Origin: a virus
Length of the DNA: 52,317 nt
Virus record (IMG/VR): IMGVR_UViG_3300021957_000053
Span: 1 to 52,317 of that record
Reading direction: 5' to 3' (one strand)
Shown: positions 24,600 to 29,688 of the stretch, in pieces
Layout: each line of letters starts with the position of its first letter
How positions within the stretch are numbered: position 1 is the first letter of the stretch
Position numbers and translations under genes: made by a program
Notes under the pieces: generated by a model
Database searches by the model: none
What the model saw: the letters and a program-made list of their open reading frames with translations, nothing else
Told to the model about the DNA's origin: nothing

Positions 24600-25295
24600 G
24601 TGTTCCGATAGATGCACAATCTGTGTGCGGTTGATAGTCTTTTGTGCAAAGCAACCTGCCTTGCAGTCCTTGCAGTGACCCTTGAGATCCTTGTGGGTCT
24701 TAGGGCATAGGAACATTCTTGTTCCATAGACAGGATCAGATGTCAAGTCATCATCACCATAGAACATAATATTCCAGTCATCATCAATCAACATCTTCCA
24801 TTCAGCCTTGCTGTTGGATGGGTCAAGTGATGCATTAATGGCACAGTTAGGTAGAGGCATAAGCTCTTTCTCAATCAGAGCTTTGAGGCGTGGGTTACGC
24901 CATGCTCTGGTAGGAATCCACCATGTAGTATCTGGATTAAGTAGGCACATAGTCTTGACACGGTACACATCAATCACATCTTTGAAGGCTTCGCCTCTAG
25001 TCATGTGACGAACACGACTAGTATCATACCGTTTACGACTAAAGAATTTAGTGAAGTCAGAGTTAGACTTGTTTAGTTTCTGCCAGATAGTCTCACATCT
25101 GTCATCACGTTTAGCCATGTTAGGGTACATCTTGTATAACTTAACGTTATAACAAGTGTCATCGCAGTAATCTGTACGGTGGTCACAAGAACCAGTGTGG
25201 TTCTCGGTATCATTTATCGGTCTGTCTGTTGCAGCCATGCCTATGTCGGCACAGTATCTGAATAGATCATTAAGTTCTTGTGTTGTTACAGTCAT
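24597..25295 (-). CDS. Cysteine-rich early protein, 232 aa (Gp88-like, tentative)
   Basis: Cys clusters sit near the N-terminus (CDHRTDYCDDTCYN) and at the C-terminus (LCPKTHKDLKGHCKDCKAGC), with HMTRGEAFKDVIDVYR, NPDTTWWIPTRAW and ASLDPS between. This ordering resembles the Gp88-type proteins of actinophages and other phages, which have conserved Cys sets of unknown role, perhaps metal or Fe-S binding. The start ATG is the last three bases of copy 3 of the repeated element, so that element and translation start are physically linked. Confidence 0.65.
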   Translation of the reverse strand: MTVTTQELNDLFRYCADIGMAATDRPINDTENHTGSCDHRTDYCDDTCYNVKLYKMYPNMAKRDDRCETIWQKLNKSNSDFTKFFSRKRYDTSRVRHMTRGEAFKDVIDVYRVKTMCLLNPDTTWWIPTRAWRNPRLKALIEKELMPLPNCAINASLDPSNSKAEWKMLIDDDWNIMFYGDDDLTSDPVYGTRMFLCPKTHKDLKGHCKDCKAGCFAQKTINRTQIVHLSEH

Positions 25296-25315
25296 TCTCG
25301 GAATCTCCGTGATTG
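25294..25315 (-). repeat. CGGAA-N-TTCCG intergenic element, copy 3
   Basis: One base differs in the centre (GGAGATTCC). Its final AT plus the following G form the start codon of the 232-aa gene. Here the stop codon of the upstream gene lies 11 bp before the element. Confidence 0.8.
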
Positions 25316-25325
25316 GATGTTTCGT

Positions 25326-25718
25326 TTAAGTTCTGAATACCTTTATGACAGGTTTATTTTGTTTGTCAATATACAAATAAGCAACCTCGGCATGGTAGAT
25401 CGGCTCATCGTGCTCATCTACAAATGTGTTTGCATGGTATGGGTTATACCTGACACGTTCAAGCCTAGCTACATCATGAGGCAAGGCATAGTCAGGATCT
25501 TGAAACCATAGGTCAGCATCCACCTCAACCTCTTGAGGTCTGACAAATGCATGTACATTCTTGACTCTTTCATCTTGAGTCTTTGCCCACCCTGCAGGTT
25601 GCACTGCAAAGATAGGCTTGTGTGCTATGATACTATTAGTATGCCATTGCACCTTACCGTTTCTTTTCCTTACAGAAAAGACATGCTTGTGTAGGTTATA
25701 ATATATCTCGGTCTTCAT
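25326..25718 (-). CDS. Early protein, 130 aa
   Basis: ATG 25718 has GGAG six bases upstream, just after copy 4 of the element; an in-frame ATG four codons earlier (25730) overlaps the element end. The text HVFSVRKRNGKVQWHTNSIIAHKP and later VNVHAFVRPQEVEV-like stretches belong to a conserved phage early protein type I cannot name. Basic N-terminus, mixed alpha/beta. Confidence 0.65.
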   Translation of the reverse strand: MKTEIYYNLHKHVFSVRKRNGKVQWHTNSIIAHKPIFAVQPAGWAKTQDERVKNVHAFVRPQEVEVDADLWFQDPDYALPHDVARLERVRYNPYHANTFVDEHDEPIYHAEVAYLYIDKQNKPVIKVFRT

Positions 25719-25728
25719 TTGATTCTCC

Positions 25729-25750
25729 ATTCTCGGAATTTCCGTGATTA
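25729..25750 (-). repeat. CGGAA-N-TTCCG intergenic element, copy 4
   Basis: Identical to copies 1 and 2. Its TAA (25748-25750) is the stop codon of the 132-aa gene, and the SD of the 130-aa gene follows. Confidence 0.85.
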
Positions 25751-26146
25751 CAATTTGATGCAAAAGTCTAGCTCTCTTGCTAGTTCATGCCATCCAGTAG
25801 GCATACATAGGTACGCCTTGTTCTGCTGCAAGTGCACTATTATGTTACCCACAGATAGGCTAGTGTCACCCTTAGCAAGGGTGGTAACCTTAGCTTTACC
25901 ATATCCATTCCCTGCATCAAAGACAGCTTCCAATGGGTCAACAGACTCAGATAGCACACCCAGATGCAGGAACTTGGTTGGGTAATACATGTTATGAAAC
26001 AAAGCATCATTGACACTCTGTTCTGCAGACTTCTCATTGAGAAGCCTCAAATCAAAAGCAATCCTTGCTATCTCTGATTGAGGGTTCTCATTAATTATGT
26101 CATAGACTTCTGGTCTGAACTGATAGACGAGGTATGATCTGGACAT
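25748..26146 (-). CDS. Early protein, 132 aa
   Basis: Opens SRSYLVYQFRPEVYDIINENP, a strand followed by helix, with a beta-rich second half (SLSVGNIIVHLQQNKAYLCM) and a final helix. AAGGAG lies a few bases upstream. It overlaps the 3' end of the 68-aa gene. No family recognised. Confidence 0.6.
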   Translation of the reverse strand: MSRSYLVYQFRPEVYDIINENPQSEIARIAFDLRLLNEKSAEQSVNDALFHNMYYPTKFLHLGVLSESVDPLEAVFDAGNGYGKAKVTTLAKGDTSLSVGNIIVHLQQNKAYLCMPTGWHELARELDFCIKL

Positions 26147-26301
26147 TGGCTTAACTCCTTGTTGCCATGAATTTCCTTAGTTCTGTCACAGGATGAAACA
26201 GATGTCAAGGCTTTTGTTTTGAATAGCATTTGTCGATGCCATATAGACCGCCAATATTTGTCGGCACGTAAAGCAAACCTATCACGTTTGTTAATCTGCA
26301 T
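26095..26301 (-). CDS. Small basic early protein, 68 aa
   Basis: ATG 26301 stands directly behind GGAGGAGGAAG, the strongest SD in this stretch. The first half is basic and aromatic (NKRDRFALRADKYWRSIWHRQ), and the second half is Ser/Asp-rich. It overlaps the zinc-finger gene upstream and the 132-aa gene downstream (52 bp), so part of the C-terminus could be chance extension. Confidence 0.5.
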   Translation of the reverse strand: MQINKRDRFALRADKYWRSIWHRQMLFKTKALTSVSSCDRTKEIHGNKELSQCPDHTSSISSDQKSMT

Positions 26302-26425
26302 CTTCCTCCTCCATATTTAAAAACATTTCTGAGCACACTTCGCATAGATCACCACACTCATATCCATTCCATTCTGTATAGTGCAGAACTTCCTCTTCGT
26401 CACCACAGTTTTCACATTTAGGCAT
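26291..26425 (-). CDS. Small zinc-finger-like protein, 44 aa
   Basis: PKCENCGDEEE carries a first Cys-x-x-Cys pair, and YECGDLCEVCSEM a second set (Cys-x3-Cys-x-x-Cys), a pattern for one structural zinc. The rest is acidic. Its end contains the GGAGGAGGAAG used by the next gene, so translation is coupled. Small zinc ribbons in phages often bind host transcription or nucleic-acid proteins; the target here is unknown. Confidence 0.65.
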   Translation of the reverse strand: MPKCENCGDEEEVLHYTEWNGYECGDLCEVCSEMFLNMEEEDAD

Positions 26426-26428
26426 AGC

Positions 26429-26662
26429 TTAATCCTCATCTCCACACATGTTATCCCATTCTTCAGGGCTGATACCTGTCTTAATAAACTCACGTTGCTC
26501 GGCATCCAAGTCAGGCATTACATTCTGAATCAGTTCACCTGATTGTAGCCAGTATTCTATCTTACCCTGAGTCGTAGGTAAAACCATAGAGTTTACTCTA
26601 CCTGAAAGCATAGACTTCTTGTGAACAAATACTTTGTTCTCTGCAATGTGTTCTATCCGCAT
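26429..26662 (-). CDS. Small early protein, 77 aa
   Basis: RIEHIAENKVFVHKKSMLSGRVNSM then a strand-rich centre and an acidic helical end (DLDAEQREFIKTGISPEEWDNM). AAAGGAG lies eight bases upstream, right after copy 5 of the element. Three bases separate its stop from the zinc-finger gene. Unknown function. Confidence 0.6.
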   Translation of the reverse strand: MRIEHIAENKVFVHKKSMLSGRVNSMVLPTTQGKIEYWLQSGELIQNVMPDLDAEQREFIKTGISPEEWDNMCGDED

Positions 26663-26808
26663 GTTATTCTCCTTTTCATTCTCGGATTTTCCGTGATTAG
26701 TTTTGCATTGTTAGGGAAACGTTTCAGTATCTTCGATACTTGGCGCATGTCACGACAAGTAAGATAAGAAAACATAAACCCTTCCTCATCATAGAAACAT
26801 ACACGCAT
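26653..26808 (-). CDS. Small early protein, 51 aa, reading through the repeated element
   Basis: Starts MRVCFYDEEGFMFSYLTCRDM and continues as a basic helix. Its reading frame crosses copy 5 of the intergenic element, translating it as LITENPRM, and stops ten bases into the next gene. No ribosome site better than GGGGGTGA is seen. The inverted repeat AGTATC-TTC-GATACT (26726-26740) in its middle is the first member of the hairpin-dense tract. Confidence 0.5.
   Translation of the reverse strand: MRVCFYDEEGFMFSYLTCRDMRQVSKILKRFPNNAKLITENPRMKRRITCG
26678..26699 (-). repeat. CGGAA-N-TTCCG intergenic element, copy 5
   Basis: One base differs (GGAAAATCC). Here the TAA is not used as a stop; the element is read in frame by the 51-aa gene. 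It is followed by AAAGGAG of the 77-aa gene. Confidence 0.8.
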
Positions 26809-26810
26809 GA

Positions 26811-26966
26811 TCACCCCCGATCAAAAGCTAAAACAGAAAGTAATATTACTACAGGTAGTAAGGATAATAATATTATAGGATTAATAGTAGTATAAGCTAC
26901 TATTAATAATATACTTGAAGTAGATATAAGTATTAATAACCAAGCAAGAAATAATATTACTGGCAT
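26811..26966 (-). CDS. Small membrane protein, 51 aa
   Basis: ATG 26966 has AAAGGAG eight bases upstream. The 51 residues are nearly all hydrophobic with two membrane segments (ILFLAWLLILISTSSILLIV; IILLSLLPVVILLSVL) and a charged end (FDRG). A holin-like or membrane-signalling protein is possible. Its DNA contains the 10-bp-arm inverted repeat TTAATAGTAG/CTACTATTAA and an AGTAATATTACT palindrome, so it lies in the hairpin-dense tract. Confidence 0.6.
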   Translation of the reverse strand: MPVILFLAWLLILISTSSILLIVAYTTINPIILLSLLPVVILLSVLAFDRG

Positions 26967-27002
26967 CGCATGATCTCCTTTGCCGCATGTCCACAAAAAA
27001 GT

Positions 27003-27023
27003 ATTCTCGGAATTTCCGAGAAC
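27003..27023 (-). repeat. CGGAA-N-TTCCG element, copy 6 (symmetrical form)
   Basis: TTCTCGGAA-T-TTCCGAGAA: arms of 9 bp around a single centre base. Copies 1-5 have only a shorter core symmetry. It lies in the 112-bp gap between the membrane protein and the 61-aa gene. Confidence 0.85.
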
Positions 27024-27055
27024 ACCATTATACTTCTCTGAAGTATAAACAAAAA

Positions 27056-27080
27056 AAGCTCCCCGAAGGGAGCTTCTTTT
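27056..27080 (-). terminator. Hairpin terminator with UUCG loop
   Basis: AAGCTCCC and GGGAGCTT pair (8 bp) around a 4-base loop. On the - strand the loop reads TTCG and the stem is followed by TTTTTTT, a textbook rho-independent terminator. On the + strand CTTCTTTT follows, so it may work both ways. It lies just after the 61-aa gene. Confidence 0.8.
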
Positions 27081-27264
27081 ATATTTCACCGAGAAAGATT
27101 AAACAATCTATAAAGCCTTCAGCTTTATGTTTGTTTATCCAAGAGTCACTCTCCTTTTTAAGGAGGACTGGTAAATCATATCTGTCGGTTATTAACCGAC
27201 CTTGATAGCAAAAACAGTATTCATTATCTGAATACTCTAAGATTTGAACTCCACTATATTCCAT
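27079..27264 (-). CDS. Small acidic protein in hairpin tract, 61 aa
   Basis: EYSGVQILEYSDNEYCFCYQG, then LITDRYDLPVLLKKESD, a small mixed alpha/beta sequence of unknown family. Its DNA is largely made of inverted repeats (AGTATTCA/TGAATACT, GTCGGTT/AACCGAC, CTCCTT/AAGGAG, ATAAAGC/GCTTTAT). The SD (GGAGA) lies in the loop and right arm of a 7-bp stem at 27268-27284, the same arrangement as for the 204-aa gene. Confidence 0.55.
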   Translation of the reverse strand: MEYSGVQILEYSDNEYCFCYQGRLITDRYDLPVLLKKESDSWINKHKAEGFIDCLIFLGEI

Positions 27265-27267
27265 ATT

Positions 27268-27284
27268 TTAAATCTCCGATTTAA
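27268..27284 (-). promoter_or_regulatory. Hairpin presenting the SD of the 61-aa gene
   Basis: TTAAATC-TCC-GATTTAA on the + strand; in the mRNA the loop is GGA and the SD GGAGA spans loop and stem, a few bases before the start codon. Folding would partly hide the ribosome site. Confidence 0.6.
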
Positions 27285-27288
27285 GTTG

Positions 27289-27310
27289 ATCACGGAATTT
27301 CCGAGATTGA
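27289..27310 (+). repeat. CGGAA-N-TTCCG element, copy 7 (opposite orientation)
   Basis: Reads ATCACGGAATTTCCGAGATT then GA on the + strand, the reverse of copies 1-5. It lies between the 204-aa gene and the SD hairpin of the 61-aa gene. Confidence 0.8.
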
Positions 27311-27311
27311 A

Positions 27312-27331
27312 TAGCCCCCCGAAGGGGGCTA
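27312..27331. other. GC-rich hairpin after the 204-aa gene
   Basis: TAGCCCCC and GGGGGCTA pair around CGAA (TTCG on the - strand). It resembles the terminator at 27056 but has no T run, so it may be an RNA 3'-end protector or processing block and not a terminator. Confidence 0.6.
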
Positions 27332-27337
27332 AATGAT

Positions 27338-27952
27338 TTACTTGAAGAGCTTTGCAAGCTCTTTTGCGAACTCAGATCTCTTAAAGCCTCCGGCTTGAAG
27401 AGCATCAAATACTTGCTCTGCAAGTTCCTTTTCGTTCTTGGCTATCACTGTCTCAAAGACAGTGTTCTTTAGCACTTCCTCAGCCTTATTAGGCTGCTCA
27501 GAAGCCTTCGGCTTGCCCTTCGAGGTGTTTCCTGCTGAAGAAGCTTTAGGCTTCTTACGAAGCTCAGGATGAGCTTCCAGAACAATCTTCCGTATCGAAG
27601 ATACGCCAAGTGCTGAAAGCTTACCAGCTTTGTTTAACTGTTGGACTTTAGTCCAATGGGTGGCAATCCACTTGGCATCATATTTATCAGCGGAGCTGAT
27701 GTTTTCATTCGACAAATCGGTTCCACCGATAAAAGAGCCGTAGGCTTTCTTGTCACCACCGAACAATGCTTCAATTTGAAGCAAGACATTACCGAGTTCT
27801 CGGTAAAGGTTAAGCTGATCCTCTTGGATCAGATAAAGCTTGTCATAACAAGCTACGGCATGGCTGATTCCATCAGTGATAGTGTAGGTCTTACGACCTA
27901 ATTTGAATTGGCTGTTCAATGTTACCGTAGGTAAAGTAGCTGAATTTGTCAT
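27338..27952 (-). CDS. First early gene: 204-aa protein encoded almost entirely by hairpins
   Basis: The N-terminal 120 residues look folded (FKLGRKTYTITDGISHAVACYDK; YRELGNVLLQIEALFGGDKKAYG; WIATHWTKVQQLN). Residues about 125-160 are a Lys/Pro/Ser linker (RKKPKASSAGNTSKGKPKAS), and the end is helical and charged (KELAEQVFDALQAGGFKRSEFAKEL). No family recognised. The shape (domain, basic linker, helix) fits a DNA-binding or early takeover protein. The coding DNA holds at least 16 perfect inverted repeats, yet the frame is intact, so both protein and structure seem maintained. It is the first gene behind the 28.0-kb promoter. Confidence 0.75.
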   Translation of the reverse strand: MTNSATLPTVTLNSQFKLGRKTYTITDGISHAVACYDKLYLIQEDQLNLYRELGNVLLQIEALFGGDKKAYGSFIGGTDLSNENISSADKYDAKWIATHWTKVQQLNKAGKLSALGVSSIRKIVLEAHPELRKKPKASSAGNTSKGKPKASEQPNKAEEVLKNTVFETVIAKNEKELAEQVFDALQAGGFKRSEFAKELAKLFK

Positions 27953-27954
27953 CG

Positions 27955-27969
27955 TTAATCTCCGATTAA
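27955..27969 (-). promoter_or_regulatory. Hairpin presenting the SD of the 204-aa gene
   Basis: TTAATC-TCC-GATTAA on the + strand, giving loop GGA in the mRNA with the SD GGAG across loop and stem. It has the same loop and inner stem as the hairpin before the 61-aa gene, pointing to shared control of translation. Confidence 0.6.
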
Positions 27970-28011
27970 GTTAAGGTTGCTGCCTCATCGATTTGCCGAT
28001 GAAGCCCTTAC

Positions 28012-28041
28012 TTTGTAGCACTATCCAAAATCGATTGTCAA
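28012..28041 (-). promoter_or_regulatory. Leftward early promoter
   Basis: On the - strand: TTGACA, exactly 18 bp, TACAAA, with TGC before the -10 box. It is placed to start the early transcript about 50 bp upstream of the 204-aa gene. The leader would contain the hairpin TCATCG/CGATGA (27985-28002) and the SD hairpin. Confidence 0.65.
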
Positions 28042-28070
28042 GCCCTATTTAAACCCTAAAGGGTTTACCT

Positions 28071-28093
28071 ATTCTCGGAAATTCCGAGATTGA
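28071..28093 (-). repeat. CGGAA-N-TTCCG element, copy 8 (symmetrical form)
   Basis: TCTCGGAA-A-TTCCGAGA: 8-bp arms around one base, lying just upstream of the leftward early promoter, where a bound protein could influence it. Confidence 0.8.
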
Positions 28094-28699
28094 ACTTCCC
28101 CTTTAGGGGAAAAACTTCCCATCTTTTCCCAAGCATTATGCGAAAGAAAAAGCTATGCAGGTGATCCTGATCCCAAGCATGATCCCAACCGATTGAACCA
28201 TATTATGGTTTGACCATGATCTTGGTCTAAAGACCAAAGCCCTGTAATCCCCAAGAGATTACCTTGTAATCTGATAAAGGGAATCCCTTATTGTTTATAA
28301 AAACAATACATTTCAATGACTTGTCATTGATTCTTGTTGAATCCTACGGATTTACAGGCATGATCAAGCCCATCTAGGCTACGGGGGGCATGGGCCAGTG
28401 GGGGGTACGTAGATACTATATACACTCAATGACAGAGAGGGGTATTTTTAGTTGGTAACTACAATTATACCAGCCCATATATAGTATTCCCTAGTAAAAA
28501 CATAGGGTTAATCTAATTATTGGTACGAAAGTAAGTAGTCTATAATAGGATACTGGGGAGATATGTGAGATATGTTACAAAGTCTGTAACAATTTGTGAC
28601 CATATGGACTTATACTTTGTGGTAACTGGACTTACATAGAAATTTAATAGTGTTAAATAAATATTAAATTAATTTAAATATTATTTCTTACTTTTAGTC

Positions 28700-28727
28700 T
28701 TGACAAATATTCAAAGTGCGGTATAAT
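28700..28727 (+). promoter_or_regulatory. Rightward consensus sigma70-type promoter
   Basis: TTGACA, 16 bp, TATAAT: both boxes are perfect consensus. The expected start point falls within the inverted repeat that follows, so this promoter is likely to be repressible. It would drive the lysis and head genes. Confidence 0.8.
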
Positions 28728-28763
28728 ATACTTAAAGTATTACTTAGAGGGTACTTTAAGTAT
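28728..28763. promoter_or_regulatory. Operator-like inverted repeat over the start point
   Basis: ATACTTAAAGTA and TACTTTAAGTAT are perfect 12-bp inverted arms separated by 12 bp. The left arm plus one base is itself the palindrome ATACTT-A-AAGTAT. A further AGTAT-TAA-ATACT follows at 28759-28771. Placement immediately after the -10 box suggests repressor sites or a leader hairpin. Confidence 0.65.
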
Positions 28764-28854
28764 TAAATACTAATTATAATTATTAATAAATATTAATACT
28801 TAAAGAAATCCTTTAAGGATAGTGTAAATTTTTTGCTGTCGTAGGTAAAAAGTA

Positions 28855-28882
28855 TTGACTTCCCATTTTAAAGTAGTATAAC
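28855..28882 (+). promoter_or_regulatory. Second rightward promoter
   Basis: TTGACT, 16 bp, TATAAC, followed by TAAGGA. The start point would be only a few bases before the first gene's start codon, giving a very short leader. Confidence 0.7.
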
Positions 28883-28895
28883 TAAGGACAATCAA

Positions 28896-29141
28896 TTGCC
28901 AAAAATGTATTCTTCCGATAATGTGCTAGAGGAATTTTATAAAGCTTTAGCTGATGAGGACGAGGGTAGACTCCGTAGAGTTCATATCCCACGTTCAGAT
29001 GTTTTTTATGTAAGAGAAAAAATATTTCAGGACACTGGCACTAAGTATTCTCTAGACAGAGTTGAAAGAGCTATGTATTTAGAGGGTCATCTTAGTGCCA
29101 GTGATGTTTTTGAACCTAGAAGAAAGAGGGAATGGGAATGA
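28896..29141 (+). CDS. First rightward gene, 81 aa, unknown
   Basis: TTG 28896 is favoured because AAGGA lies seven bases upstream; ATG 28905 in the same frame lacks that spacing. The protein is charged: DEDEGRLRRVHIPRSDVFYVREKIF, then KYSLDRVERAMYLEGHLS, then a basic tail. The central stretch could be a small winged-helix or helix-turn-helix type unit, but this is not certain. It is the first gene behind two rightward promoters, a place often held by a regulator. The stop overlaps the next start. Confidence 0.6.
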   Translation: MPKMYSSDNVLEEFYKALADEDEGRLRRVHIPRSDVFYVREKIFQDTGTKYSLDRVERAMYLEGHLSASDVFEPRRKREWE

Positions 29142-29338
29142 CAGTAGCAATGGAACGTATTCTAGCTTGGAAGATAATGCCAAGACTAATGATGCTAGTA
29201 ATGACGGTTATGTATATTCGCTGTATTGAGTGGGCATTATCACAACCAGATCTATCTACACAGCAATCAGCATTAATATCGGTAGTTACTGGTGCTATGA
29301 CTGGGGCATTTGCTGTTTGGCTGAGTAACGAAAAATGA
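29138..29338 (+). CDS. Small membrane protein, holin or antiholin candidate, 66 aa
   Basis: Two membrane segments (IMPRLMMLVMTVMYIRCIEW and LISVVTGAMTGAFAVWLS) joined by a short polar loop, ending in a charged tail. This is the class II holin build. It overlaps the gene before (ATGA) and the 3TM holin-like gene after it (ATGA), and the endolysin gene follows, forming a lysis cassette. ATG 29132 is an alternative start. Confidence 0.65.
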   Translation: MTVAMERILAWKIMPRLMMLVMTVMYIRCIEWALSQPDLSTQQSALISVVTGAMTGAFAVWLSNEK

Positions 29339-29685
29339 TAGGTCAGATTCTAGGGGCAGTTGGTGGATTGGCTACCACTTACTTAGATGGTAAGGTAGCG
29401 GTACAAAAAGCCAATGCTGAAATTAAAGTCAAGCAAGCTACTGGTGAGATTGACTGGGACATTGAAGCTATTAAAGCTACACAAAACTCATGGAAAGATG
29501 AGTGGATTACATTACTATTTTCAATTCCACTGATTCTAGCATTTTGTGGTGATTGGGGTAATAGTATTGTCCAAGCTGGGTTTACTGCATTGGACAGTAT
29601 GCCAGCATGGTATCAATACTCACTAGGTGGGATTGTAAGCGCCAGTATTGGAATACGATCCGTATCTAAATTTTTTGGGAAGTGA
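29335..29685 (+). CDS. Holin-like protein of the 3TM/GTA type, 116 aa
   Basis: A glycine-rich N-terminal segment (IGQILGAVGGLATTYLDG), a charged helix (KANAEIKVKQATGEIDWDIEAIKATQNSWKDEW, shown here as two parts: KANAEIKVKQATG and EIDWDIEAIKATQ), then two membrane segments (ITLLFSIPLILAFCGDW; LGGIVSASIGI). This matches the 3TM holin family known from gene transfer agents and marine phages. It probably permits endolysin to reach the wall. It lies 3 bp before the endolysin gene. Confidence 0.75.
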   Translation: MIGQILGAVGGLATTYLDGKVAVQKANAEIKVKQATGEIDWDIEAIKATQNSWKDEWITLLFSIPLILAFCGDWGNSIVQAGFTALDSMPAWYQYSLGGIVSASIGIRSVSKFFGK

Positions 29686-29688
29686 CAA

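Larger units (their letters stand above)
26720..28400. repeat. Hairpin-dense tract: dozens of short perfect inverted repeats
   Basis: Short palindromes with small loops follow each other almost without gaps, in coding and non-coding DNA alike. Examples (arm length/loop): 26881-26906 (10/6), 27028-27048 (9/3), 27216-27236 (8/5), 27345-27363 (8/3), 27446-27464 (8/3), 27789-27806 (8/2), 27815-27832 (7/4), 28050-28067 (8/2), 28196-28210 (7/1), 28257-28271 (6/3), 28289-28308 (8/4), 28313-28330 (8/2). Inside the 204-aa gene alone I count 16 with arms of at least 6 and loops up to 6, where chance predicts about one. Arm sequences differ from each other, so these are not copies of one element. I did not see this density in the other coding stretches I read. 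Confidence 0.9.
27953..28895. other. Non-coding control region between the early and late operons
   Basis: About 940 bp without a convincing gene on either strand. From left to right it holds the SD hairpin and leader of the 204-aa gene, the leftward promoter at 28.01-28.04 kb, element copy 8, the right end of the hairpin-dense tract (to about 28.4 kb), an AT-rich segment (28.63-28.80 kb) that could be an unwinding region, and rightward promoters at 28.70 and 28.855 kb with large inverted repeats. An origin of replication is plausible but not shown. Confidence 0.7.

Noticed and set aside
26180-26208. TTGACA on the - strand before the 132-aa gene as a promoter
   Set aside because: The -35 box is perfect, but the sequence 16-18 bp downstream (CAGAAC or AGAACT) is a poor -10 box, so I did not list it.
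27312-27331. Rho-independent terminator after the 204-aa gene
   Set aside because: The stem is strong, but no T run follows on either strand.
23543-28093. CRISPR array from the repeated 22-bp element
   Set aside because: Copies are hundreds of bases apart at gene borders with coding sequence between; no regular spacers and no cas genes.
26720-28400. N4-type hairpin promoters for a virion RNA polymerase
   Set aside because: Some stems (5-8 bp, 3-nt loops) resemble N4 vRNAP promoters, but loops and stems vary freely and no giant RNA polymerase is encoded in the window.
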